Of a stretch of 6,942 nt of DNA, positions 1-6,942 are shown piece by piece; within the stretch, counting starts at the first letter, position 1; each line of letters starts with the position of its first letter. The notes under the pieces were generated by a model that worked only from the letters and a program-made list of their open reading frames with translations, was not told the DNA's origin and made no database searches. This stretch comes from an uncultured Duganella sp. (GTDB taxonomy: Bacteria > Pseudomonadota > Gammaproteobacteria > Burkholderiales > Burkholderiaceae). The position numbers and the translations under genes were made by a program. The stretch spans positions 1 through 6,942 of the forward strand of contig CAMLRG010000251.1 of assembly GCA_946482335.1 (NCBI GenBank), given 5' to 3'.

Positions 1-729
1 GAACCGTTCCGCCTCGATTTTCTCGTGGGTGAAGGCCTGCACGGTTGGCATGGCGTTCAGGATTTCGCCCGCCATGGCCGACGCATCGGCGATGCGGTCC
101 TGCGAATCGCGCGACAGCTTGCGCACGCGGCGGCCGAACACCACGATCGGCAGCACGGTCAACACCAGCAGGCCGATGATGATGGATGACAGTTTGGGGC
201 TGGTGACGAACAGCATGACCAGGCCGCCCATGAACAGCAGCACGTTGCGCAGCGCCATGGAGATACTGGTGCCCACCACGCTCTGGATCAGGGTGGTGTC
301 GGTGGTCAGGCGCGACAGCACTTCGCCGGTCTTGGTGGTCTCGAAGAATTCCGGGCTTTGCTGCACCACGTGGGAATACACGGCATTGCGGATATCGGCC
401 GTGACGCGCTCGCCGAGCCAGGACACGCTGTAAAAGCGTGCCGCCGTCGCCAGCGCCAGTACCGACGCCACCGCGAAAAGGGCGATGAATACCTGGTTGA
501 CATGGGCTGCGCTGCGCACCCCGGCCGTGGCGCCGAAGCCCAGGTCGATCATCTGCTTGAAGGCATACGGGATCGCCAGCGTGGAGGCAGCCGCCACCAG
601 CAGGGCAATGCCGGCGACGATGAAGCGGTTGCGGTAAGGCTTCAGGAAGGGCAGCAAGCCCTTGAAGGCGGCCAGGCTGCCTTTCTTGAGTTCTCGGGCT
701 TCCGGCTGGCCGGTGGTGCTGTTGCTCAT
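1..729 (-). CDS. MsbA-related ABC exporter, N-terminal membrane domain (partial, cut by left edge)
   Basis: The visible 243 residues are the first part of a type I ABC exporter half-transporter, in which a six-helix membrane domain is fused to a C-terminal ATPase; the ATPase lies beyond the window. A cytoplasmic, Lys-containing N-terminus is followed by TM1 (about residues 36-56, ending in LAIPYAFKQMIDLGF), TM2 (about 78-98), the intracellular-loop signature WLGERVTADIRNAV (104-117), SPEFFETTKTGEVLSRLTTD (125-144), then TM3/TM4 (about 158-198) and the second coupling-loop motif TVQAFTHE (229-236). These motifs match the MsbA-related permease/ATP-binding subfamily (the TIGR02204 type) better than true lipid A flippase MsbA. 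The family exports lipids or other hydrophobic molecules; the substrate here is unknown. The ATG at 729 begins 20 bases after the stop of the AttH-like gene. Its ribosome binding site is weak, which suggests coupled translation. The reading frame is open to base 1. Confidence 0.93.
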   Translation of the reverse strand, partial: MSNSTTGQPEARELKKGSLAAFKGLLPFLKPYRNRFIVAGIALLVAAASTLAIPYAFKQMIDLGFGATAGVRSAAHVNQVFIALFAVASVLALATAARFYSVSWLGERVTADIRNAVYSHVVQQSPEFFETTKTGEVLSRLTTDTTLIQSVVGTSISMALRNVLLFMGGLVMLFVTSPKLSSIIIGLLVLTVLPIVVFGRRVRKLSRDSQDRIADASAMAGEILNAMPTVQAFTHEKIEAERF

Positions 730-749
730 TGCGTTTTCTACGTTCTTGT
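730..749 (-). other. Only real intergenic gap inside the gene run (20 bases)
   Basis: This is the spacer between the stop of the AttH-like gene and the start of the MsbA-related exporter. It is the longest untranslated stretch in the window. It is A-rich on the coding strand, has no clear Shine-Dalgarno core and no hairpin, so I see neither a terminator nor a promoter. Read-through from the upstream genes is the simplest interpretation. Confidence 0.6.
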
Positions 750-1823
750 TCAAAGTTTCATCGGACGGAAATAACCCGTCATTTCCAGGTAGCCGCGCCC
801 TGCGCGCTTGCCGCCGCGGCTCACCGTGACCGCGCCTTCCCAATACACCGCGCCGGTCGAGCGGCGCGAGTCCAGCTCCTGGTCTTGCAGCAAGGGGCTG
901 GCCAGCCATTCTTCGGGGCCGGTGGCGATCAGGGTGGCGACGGGATACTCGGCATGCGTGCGCGGCGAACGCCAGCGCACTTGCGGGGTAAAACTGACCT
1001 GGTCGGGCGAATAGTGCGTGATCTTACCGGATGCATCGCGCCATGTCGCGTGGGCCCATAGTTTACCACCTTGGCGGTCCCTGATCTGGAATGCCATCAG
1101 GGCGCCGCCGTCCTCCAGGTTGATGCCGACCCAGTCCCAGCCCGTGGCGGCCGGGTCGAGCACCTGGCTTGACCATTCGTGGTCGAGCCAGGTCGTGCCC
1201 TGCACCGGCTGCGGCCGGGCCCCGCGCCGCGTGAGCGTGCCGCTGGTGCGCAGTTGCGGCTTGCTATAGTAATAACTCGCCTGTTCGGGCCGCGGCCCCT
1301 TGCGGGAGTAGCCGGCATCGCCCTGCAGCAGCACCGGCTGGGTCGGTGCCAGTTGCAGGGCCAGCGTAAACTCGGCGGCATCGATGTCGATATGGTAAGT
1401 GCCGTCGGCGGCGCGCCGCATGCGCCAGCTGTCCAGCTGCACGTCGGTGTCCTCGATAGCGGCGCCGGCCAGGCCAAAGCCGGCGCGCGCGGTGCGCTGG
1501 TCGTGCAGCAGCTTGCCCTGGGCCGGGTCGGACAGGGCGGCGTGGGCCACGATGATATCCCTGGCGGCGAACCGGCTCGGGTTGGCGCGGCCATGGCCGG
1601 TACTGCTGCGGAAGAAGGTGACCTGGTAACCGAGCTGGCGCCCGTCGGGCGTGGCCAGCCAGCCGGTGGCATACCACCATTCGGTCTTGAAGCCGGGATG
1701 GGCCCCAAAGTCGCGCGGGAACTGCAGCGCCACGCCGGGCGTCACCGGCGTGAACTCCGCAGCATGCACGGGCATGGCCAGCTGCGCGGCAAGCCATAGC
1801 AGCGCGGCAAGCAGGGCGCGCAT
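750..1823 (-). CDS. Secreted AttH/CrtC-type tandem-lipocalin protein (predicted secreted hydrolase family)
   Basis: A 357-residue protein of the AttH family (COG5621; carotenoid 1,2-hydratase N-terminal lipocalin domain plus Lipocalin_9). Residues 1-21 form a Sec signal peptide with a hydrophobic core (LLAALLWLAAQLAM) and a likely cut at VHA|AEF. No lipobox cysteine is present, so a soluble periplasmic or secreted protein is expected. Family motifs run in order: HPGFKTEWWYATGWL (42-56), GYSRKGP (171-177) with SYYYSKPQL (183-191), TTWLDHEWSSQVL (210-222), GWDWVGINLEDGGALMAFQI (228-247), GAVYWEGAVTV (324-334) and GRGYLEMTGY (342-351). The family has two lipocalin-like barrels and is thought to bind or modify a lipophilic molecule; true CrtC hydrates carotenoids, but no carotenoid gene is nearby, so that name should not be applied. 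AttH-like genes are commonly found next to FtsX-type ABC permeases, as here. The start is taken as the ATG overlapping the permease stop by one base (TGATG); TTG at 1829 and GTG at 1826 are in frame but too close to the ribosome binding site. Confidence 0.93.
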   Translation of the reverse strand: MRALLAALLWLAAQLAMPVHAAEFTPVTPGVALQFPRDFGAHPGFKTEWWYATGWLATPDGRQLGYQVTFFRSSTGHGRANPSRFAARDIIVAHAALSDPAQGKLLHDQRTARAGFGLAGAAIEDTDVQLDSWRMRRAADGTYHIDIDAAEFTLALQLAPTQPVLLQGDAGYSRKGPRPEQASYYYSKPQLRTSGTLTRRGARPQPVQGTTWLDHEWSSQVLDPAATGWDWVGINLEDGGALMAFQIRDRQGGKLWAHATWRDASGKITHYSPDQVSFTPQVRWRSPRTHAEYPVATLIATGPEEWLASPLLQDQELDSRRSTGAVYWEGAVTVSRGGKRAGRGYLEMTGYFRPMKL

Positions 1824-4408
1824 CACCAATCCTCCCGCACGGCGCGGATCGGGCCCGCCGACAAGGCTTGGCGGCCGGCCACCAGCGCCGTGAGTGCCGC
1901 CGACGCCAGCAGCGCCAGCGCGACGGTGGCGAGCAACGGCCAGGGATAATGCATCTGCATGCTCCAGTGGAAGGACTGGGGATTGATGACGTGGACCAGG
2001 ACCAGGCTGATGACCCAGCCGAGCGCGAAGCCGGCCAGGATGCCGAGCGCGGTAAGGGCGGCACCTTCCAGCGCCAGGATGCCGAGCACCTGGCCGCGCG
2101 TCACGCCCACGTGGCGCAGCATGCCGAACTCGCGGCTGCGCGCCAGGGTCTGCGCCGAGAAGGTCGCCGCGACGCCGAACAGGCCGATCACCATGGCGAT
2201 GGCTTCCAGCAGGTAGGTGACGGCGAAGCTTCGGTCGAAGATCCTGAGGGTCAGGTTGCGGATTTCGGATGGGACACTGGTTTCGAGCAGCCCGCCGAAG
2301 GGAAGTTGGCGCAGGTTTTCCTGCACCTGGGCTGCGGTGGCGCCCTTGGCGAGCCAGATGGCGGCATCGCCGGCGTCATGGTCGCCGGTCATGTCGACGT
2401 AGTCCTGGCGCCGTACGATGACGGCGCCGGCCGCGCGCGCATAATCGCGCCAGACGCCGGCAACGGCAAATTCGCGCTGCCGGCCCTGCAGCGGCAGGCG
2501 CAGCGTCGCCCCCGGCTGCAAGCCGTACAGGTCGGCCATGGCTTCGGATATCCAGGCCGGCGGCAGCGCCGTGTCGCCGCGCCTTGCGCCCGCGTGGTCC
2601 GGCGCCGACCGGGCGGGTTCGCCGACCAGGACCATCGATTTCCCCGGATCGGCCGGGTCGACGTCGCGCGCCAGTACGGCGACATTGGGCCGGTCCTGCG
2701 CCAGCGAGACGGAGCGGATGCGCAGGAATTCCACGCGGGCGATGCCCGGTACCTGGCGCAGCGCTTCCTGTTCGGCGGGCGACAGGCCGCCGGTCGTGCC
2801 GGCCGAAGCGCTGCGCGCATACAGGTCGGCCGGCAGGATCCGCAGCACCCACTGGTCGACCGAGGTGCGGAAACTGGCCACCATGATGGCCATGGCGACC
2901 ATCAGGCTGAAGCTTGCCAGCACGCCGCCCAGCGCGATGCCGGCCTGGCTCGAGGCGTTGGCCAGGCGCGCCAGCGCCAGCGTCGGGACGGGCGGCGGGG
3001 CCGAGGCGCCGGGCGCGCTGTGCGGCGCGGTGAGGCGCGCCAGGGCGCGGAAGGTGCTGCCGGCGAGGCGCGGCATGAGGGCGATCGCGCCGACCAGCAG
3101 CAAGGCAATGGAGAGATAGCCGAACAGCGGCAATTCGAATACCGGCGGCGCAAAGGCCATGGCGCCCGCCAGCGCGAGGCAGGCCAATCCGGCCCAGGGC
3201 CGCGCCAGCGGCCGCAGCGCCGTTTCGTCGGTGCCGGCCTTGAGGGCCACGGCTGGGCGCGCACGCGCCGCGTCGAAGGCCGGCGCCAGGCCGCCCAGCA
3301 GTGCCACCCCCAGGCCCAGCGCAAAGTAGGCCAGGGCGGCGCCCGGCGCCCATTGCACGCTGGGCTGCACTCCCGCGAAATAGCCGGCGCCAAGGTCGCC
3401 GCCGAACAGTCGCAGCACCAGGGCCGCCAGCCCATAGCCGCCGGCGATGCCGAGTGCGGAGCCGACGCTGCCCAGCAGGGCTCCCTCCAGCAATACTTGC
3501 CGCAGCAATTGGCGGCGCTCCAGGCCCAGCACGCGCAGCAGCGCGAACTCGCCGCGCCGCCGCAAGACTGACAGGGCCTGCGACGAGAATACCAGGAAGG
3601 CACCGGTGAACAGGGCCACCAGGGCCAGCACGCTGAGGTTGACGCGATAGGCGCGGCTCAGGTTGTCGTTGCGGCTTTCCTGGTTGGCGTCGTTGGGCTG
3701 TGCGACGCGGAAGCGGCCGGGAAACTCCCGCTCCAGGCGCGCGGCCAAGCTGCGTTCGAAGGCGGCGCGGTCCACGCCATCGCGCAACTTGAGGTCAACC
3801 CGCGACAGCTTCCCGAGGCGCTGGAAATGCCATTGTGCGGCAGCGATATCCATGACGGCGAAGCGCTGGCCGACCCGCGCACGCTGGAGCGACCCGGCAA
3901 TGCGCAGCACGGCTGGCCGGGTGCCGGATTGCAGGCGCAATTCGCCGCCGGGACGCCCCTGGAGCCAGGCCATCGCAGCGGGCGACAGGAAAATGGCGTC
4001 GTCGGCCAGGGTATCGTATGGCAGGTCCTCTTCCGGCGCGCCGATCAGGTCGGGCGTGATGAAGCCCGCGCGGAACACGTCGAGGCCGATAACTTTGAGC
4101 GCCTGCCGCGCCCCTGGCAGCGAAGCGTCGAATTCGAGCACCGGCGATGCGACCGCCACTTCCGGCAGGCGTGCCAGCTCAGGATAGATGATTTCATCGA
4201 ACAGCGATTCCGTGCCGGCCACCTGGATGTCGGCCTGGCCGGACAGGCTGCGGATGGCGCTGGAAAATTCGTTGAATGCCGCCGCATTGACCAGGTGGAT
4301 GGCAAATCCCATCGCCACGCCGATCGCAATCGCTGCCACCGCGACGAGCACGCGCCAGGGATGGGCGGTCCACTCGCCTGCGGCCAGCCAGCGGGTCAGC
4401 CGCCGCAT
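1823..4408 (-). CDS. FtsX/MacB-type ABC transporter permease, YbbP-like, ten predicted TM helices
   Basis: An 861-residue inner-membrane permease built from two FtsX modules, as in YbbP (COG3127, usually about 800 residues). TM1 lies at about residues 20-40 and is followed by a periplasmic MacB-like core domain (about 41-255). Then come TM2 (258-279), TM3 (308-330) and TM4 (354-376), two central helices (404-446), TM7 (488-512), a second periplasmic domain (about 513-726), and TM8-TM10 (727-752, 775-807, 823-844). The FtsX signature occurs twice: RRRGEFALLRVLGLERRQLL (284-303), followed by LLEGALLGSVGSALG, and RSREFGMLRHVGVTRGQVLG (757-776), followed by LEGAALTALGILAG. Relatives couple ATP hydrolysis by a separate LolD/YbbA-like ATPase to extraction or mechanical transmission in the envelope, rather than classical transmembrane transport. 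No ATP-binding domain is present in this protein and no ATPase gene adjoins it. It overlaps the DUF4124 gene by 13 bases and the AttH-like gene by one. The start ATG has only a weak ribosome binding site, consistent with coupling. The substrate is unknown. Confidence 0.95.
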   Translation of the reverse strand: MRRLTRWLAAGEWTAHPWRVLVAVAAIAIGVAMGFAIHLVNAAAFNEFSSAIRSLSGQADIQVAGTESLFDEIIYPELARLPEVAVASPVLEFDASLPGARQALKVIGLDVFRAGFITPDLIGAPEEDLPYDTLADDAIFLSPAAMAWLQGRPGGELRLQSGTRPAVLRIAGSLQRARVGQRFAVMDIAAAQWHFQRLGKLSRVDLKLRDGVDRAAFERSLAARLEREFPGRFRVAQPNDANQESRNDNLSRAYRVNLSVLALVALFTGAFLVFSSQALSVLRRRGEFALLRVLGLERRQLLRQVLLEGALLGSVGSALGIAGGYGLAALVLRLFGGDLGAGYFAGVQPSVQWAPGAALAYFALGLGVALLGGLAPAFDAARARPAVALKAGTDETALRPLARPWAGLACLALAGAMAFAPPVFELPLFGYLSIALLLVGAIALMPRLAGSTFRALARLTAPHSAPGASAPPPVPTLALARLANASSQAGIALGGVLASFSLMVAMAIMVASFRTSVDQWVLRILPADLYARSASAGTTGGLSPAEQEALRQVPGIARVEFLRIRSVSLAQDRPNVAVLARDVDPADPGKSMVLVGEPARSAPDHAGARRGDTALPPAWISEAMADLYGLQPGATLRLPLQGRQREFAVAGVWRDYARAAGAVIVRRQDYVDMTGDHDAGDAAIWLAKGATAAQVQENLRQLPFGGLLETSVPSEIRNLTLRIFDRSFAVTYLLEAIAMVIGLFGVAATFSAQTLARSREFGMLRHVGVTRGQVLGILALEGAALTALGILAGFALGWVISLVLVHVINPQSFHWSMQMHYPWPLLATVALALLASAALTALVAGRQALSAGPIRAVREDW
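1831..1836 (-). promoter_or_regulatory. Ribosome binding site of the AttH-like gene
   Basis: GGGAGG on the coding strand lies 7 bases before the ATG at 1823, inside the last codons of the permease gene. This is a standard distance for that ATG, while the in-frame GTG (4 bases away) and TTG (1 base away) are too near. It is the clearest Shine-Dalgarno sequence in the window and decides the start. Confidence 0.75.
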
Positions 4409-4821
4409 TCGAGCTGGAGCATTTCGGCCGCGCGCTTGGCCTTCTGTTGGGAACGCTCCACGTTCTGCAGCGTGGCGCCGCGCGCATCCTCTTCAGCCCA
4501 TTTCTGCTGCATCTTAAGCTTCTTGCACTTCTTGTTATGGCTGGCGACCGCGCGTGCCTCGGCCAATTCTTCGCGCTCCTCGCGGGCTTCGCGCTTGCGG
4601 CGTTGTGTCGCGAGGCGGTTCGCCTCACGCTCCTGCCGTTTCAAGTCCGCCGCGGCCGAAGGGTCGGGCGGTGGCGTGTCAGGTACCTTGATCACGCTGG
4701 CGACGCCTTTCTCGCAAGGCTGCTGCGAGTAGTTCACCTTTCCGTCGATGGTGCACTTGTGCAGGGCTTGCGCGCCCGCCGGCAACGCCATCGTCAACAG
4801 CAGCAAGGGCAGGAGTTTCAT
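4396..4821 (-). CDS. Secreted DUF4124-domain protein with charged helical tail
   Basis: A 141-residue periplasmic protein. Residues 1-19 are a clear signal peptide (MKLLPLLLLTMALPAGAQA, cut after AQA). The mature N-terminus LHKCTIDGKVNYSQQPC (20-36) is the DUF4124 core, whose hallmark is a Lys-Cys near the start and a Tyr-Ser-x-x-Pro-Cys, with a likely disulfide between Cys23 and Cys36. A Pro/Asp linker (47-55, PDTPPPDPS) leads to a strongly charged Arg/Glu/Lys-rich segment (about 59-135) that should be helical, possibly coiled coil. Two further cysteines lie at 99 and 138. Function is unknown for the family, which is common in beta- and gammaproteobacteria. The ATG overlaps the upstream dehydrogenase stop as ATGA. 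The frame stays open upstream into the dehydrogenase gene, but the signal peptide fixes this start. Its last codons overlap the start of the FtsX-type permease by 13 bases, which could place the two under coupled translation. Confidence 0.88.
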   Translation of the reverse strand: MKLLPLLLLTMALPAGAQALHKCTIDGKVNYSQQPCEKGVASVIKVPDTPPPDPSAAADLKRQEREANRLATQRRKREAREEREELAEARAVASHNKKCKKLKMQQKWAEEDARGATLQNVERSQQKAKRAAEMLQLECGG

Positions 4822-6230
4822 AGCATCTTCCCAGGATTCATGAGGCCCAAAGGATCCAATGCGGACTTGATGGCCCGCATCAGGTTCAACTCCACCGGCG
4901 ATTTGTAGCGCGCCAGTTCGTCGCGCTTCAGGGCGCCGATGCCGTGCTCGGCGGAGATCGAACCGCCAAACGCGGCGACCGCGTCGTGCACCACGCGGTT
5001 GACCGCCTCCTGGCTGTGCAGGAAATCTTCGTTCGTCACGCCCGGTGGCGGGGCGACGTTGAAATGCAGGTTGCCATCGCCCAGGTGGCCGAAGCACACC
5101 AGCTGGCAGCCTGGGAAGGCTGACTGCAGCTGGGGACCGGTCGCCGCGATGAAGTCGGCGATGGCCGATACAGGCAGTGAAATATCGTGCTTGATGTTCT
5201 TGCCGTCGGCCGCTTGCGCCAGCGGGATATGCTCGCGCAAGTCCCACAGGGCGCGCGACTGCGCCGCCGATGCCGCGACCGCGGCATCCTGCACCACACC
5301 TTCGCCCAGCGCGCTGCCCAGCGCGCGTTCCAGCAGCACCGCCGCATGTTCGGCCGATTCGCTGCTGGAGAGTTCCAGCAAGGCATACTGCGCATACTCG
5401 CCGGCCAGTGGCTGGGGCAGGGCCGGAAAATGCTTGCCCACCAGTTGCAGGCAGTACGCCGACATCAGTTCAAAGCCGGTCAGGCTGGCGCCGCAATGGT
5501 CCTGCATGATGGACAGCAGGCGCAGGGCGGCGGCGGGCGACGCCAACCCCGCCAGCGCCGTGACGGACGCCTTGGGCTGGGGGTAGAGCTTGAGCACCGC
5601 GCCAGTGATGATGCCGAGCGTGCCCTCCGCGCCGATGAACAGGTCGCGCAAATCGTAGCCGGTGTTGTCCTTGCGCAGGCCGCGCAGGCCGGACCAGATT
5701 TCGCCCTGCGGCGTCACGACTTCCAGGCCCAGGCAGAGTTCACGCGCGTTGCCGTAACGGAGCACGCCGGTGCCGCCGGCATTGGTGGAGAGGTTGCCGC
5801 CGATCGTGCAACTGCCTTCAGCTGCCAGCGATAGCGGGAACAGGCAGCCATGCGCGGCGGCCGCCTCCTGCGCGTGTTGCAGGATGACGCCTGCATCCAC
5901 GGTCATGGTGCGGTTGACCGCATCGACTTTTCGCACCGCCTGCATGCGCGCCAGCGAAAGCACCACGGCACGGCCGCTGCCATCGGGCACACTGCCCAGT
6001 ACCAGCCCCGTATTGCCGCCTTGCGGCACCATCGGGACACGCGCCTCCACGCAAAGCTTGACGGCGGCGGCCACCTGCGCGGTGCCGGCGGGGCGCAGCA
6101 CGGCCAGCGCACGGCCGGTGAAGCGCCCGCGCCAGTCGCGCAGGTAAGGCGCCATCCCGGCCGCATCGGATATGACGTGCGCCTCGCCCAGCAAGGCACG
6201 GCAGGCGGCGAGGAAAGCGGAAGCGTCCAT
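4818..6230 (-). CDS. FAD-linked 2-hydroxyacid dehydrogenase (GlcD / D-2-hydroxyglutarate dehydrogenase family)
   Basis: A complete 470-residue flavoprotein, normal length for single-subunit members. The FAD-binding (PCMH/VAO) domain covers about residues 35-215, with PQGGNTGLVLGS (69-80), GGNLSTNAGGTGVLRYGN (144-161) and DLRDLFIGAEGTLGIIT (193-209). The C-terminal FAD-oxidase cap domain (about 220-470) carries the family metal and catalytic motifs FGHLGDGNLHFNV (380-392; metal-ligand-type His382 and His389) and SISAEHGIG (424-432; Glu428, His429), ending in LGLMNPGKML. The substrate-side segment has Arg332 and Lys347 (in NIKHDISLP). Such enzymes oxidise D-2-hydroxyacids such as D-2-hydroxyglutarate or D-lactate to 2-oxoacids and pass electrons to a quinone or flavoprotein acceptor; the exact substrate cannot be read here. 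No GlcE or GlcF partner is adjacent. The start ATG lies 2 bases after the DUF2069 stop and lacks a good ribosome binding site. A longer in-frame reading to 6605 is rejected because it only mirrors the DUF2069 gene and family homology begins at the ATG at 6230. Confidence 0.94.
   Translation of the reverse strand: MDASAFLAACRALLGEAHVISDAAGMAPYLRDWRGRFTGRALAVLRPAGTAQVAAAVKLCVEARVPMVPQGGNTGLVLGSVPDGSGRAVVLSLARMQAVRKVDAVNRTMTVDAGVILQHAQEAAAAHGCLFPLSLAAEGSCTIGGNLSTNAGGTGVLRYGNARELCLGLEVVTPQGEIWSGLRGLRKDNTGYDLRDLFIGAEGTLGIITGAVLKLYPQPKASVTALAGLASPAAALRLLSIMQDHCGASLTGFELMSAYCLQLVGKHFPALPQPLAGEYAQYALLELSSSESAEHAAVLLERALGSALGEGVVQDAAVAASAAQSRALWDLREHIPLAQAADGKNIKHDISLPVSAIADFIAATGPQLQSAFPGCQLVCFGHLGDGNLHFNVAPPPGVTNEDFLHSQEAVNRVVHDAVAAFGGSISAEHGIGALKRDELARYKSPVELNLMRAIKSALDPLGLMNPGKML
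4827..4832 (-). promoter_or_regulatory. Ribosome binding site of the DUF4124 gene
   Basis: GGGAAG on the coding strand lies 5 bases before the ATG at 4821, within the C-terminal codons of the dehydrogenase gene. It is a moderate match to the Shine-Dalgarno consensus and supports the signal-peptide start. A nearby ATG at 4826 is in the dehydrogenase frame and meets its stop at once. Confidence 0.55.
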
Positions 6231-6232
6231 GG

Positions 6233-6942
<710 letters not shown>

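Noticed and set aside
1..729. Calling the left-edge exporter lipid A flippase msbA
   Set aside because: The visible membrane-domain motifs fit the MsbA-related subfamily better, the ATPase half is outside the window, and no lipid A biosynthesis gene such as lpxK is seen beside it.
750..1823. Calling the AttH-like gene a carotenoid 1,2-hydratase (crtC)
   Set aside because: Only the shared lipocalin-type fold supports that name. The protein is secreted and no carotenoid pathway gene is nearby, so the broader AttH family label is safer.
2376..3353. 325-codon minus-strand frame inside the permease gene
   Set aside because: It is a second frame of the permease coding sequence. Its Arg/Gly/Ala-rich product lacks recognisable motifs, while the permease frame has clear FtsX signatures and helices.
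1868..3571. 567-codon open frame on the plus strand
   Set aside because: It lies wholly antisense to the FtsX-type permease. Its product is a biased Gln/Arg/Gly/Ala string with no domain pattern, as expected for the complement of a high-G+C gene with strong third-position bias.
3827..4732. 301-codon open frame on the plus strand across the permease and DUF4124 genes
   Set aside because: It runs antisense through two well-supported genes, shows no membrane, signal or enzyme motif, and its composition is that of a shadow frame.
4822..5247. Upstream extension of the DUF4124 frame
   Set aside because: The frame is open but overlaps the conserved C-terminal domain of the dehydrogenase, and a clear signal peptide begins at the ATG at 4821.

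Overview
The window reads as a high-G+C proteobacterial chromosome segment, most likely a betaproteobacterium of the Oxalobacteraceae type (Massilia, Duganella, Janthinobacterium and relatives). This rests on strong G/C third-position bias, the wrbA–DUF2069 pairing, a DUF4124 periplasmic protein, and a MsbA-related ABC half-transporter of a kind common in beta- and alphaproteobacteria. The lineage is an inference from protein style; no rRNA or tRNA gene is present to confirm it.

All genes lie on the minus strand, so transcription runs from the right end of the window to the left. In that order they are: the C-terminal half of wrbA (flavodoxin-like NAD(P)H:quinone oxidoreductase, cut by the right edge); a four-helix DUF2069 membrane protein; a 470-residue FAD-linked 2-hydroxyacid dehydrogenase of the GlcD/D-2-hydroxyglutarate dehydrogenase family; a small secreted DUF4124 protein with a charged helical tail; an 861-residue YbbP-like FtsX/MacB-type ABC permease; a secreted AttH/CrtC-type tandem-lipocalin protein; and the N-terminal 243 residues of a MsbA-related ABC exporter (cut by the left edge).

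The seven genes are packed tightly. The junctions are a 4-base overlap, a 2-base gap, a 4-base overlap, a 13-base overlap, a 1-base overlap and a 20-base gap. No intergenic space is large enough for an ordinary promoter or terminator, so the run looks like part of one long transcript with translational coupling. There is no gene-free stretch over 20 bases, and I see no mobile element, RNA gene, CRISPR array or substantial repeat.

Functionally there are two blocks. The upstream block is redox and metabolic (WrbA, DUF2069, FAD dehydrogenase). The downstream block is envelope-related (DUF4124 protein, FtsX-type permease, lipocalin-like secreted protein, MsbA-like exporter) and plausibly handles lipids or lipophilic molecules. 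The most notable point is that the large FtsX-type permease has no ATPase gene beside it: the place where a LolD/YbbA-like ATPase would be expected holds the DUF4124 gene instead. Most of the window is otherwise ordinary chromosomal content, and I do not see a clear wholly new system.
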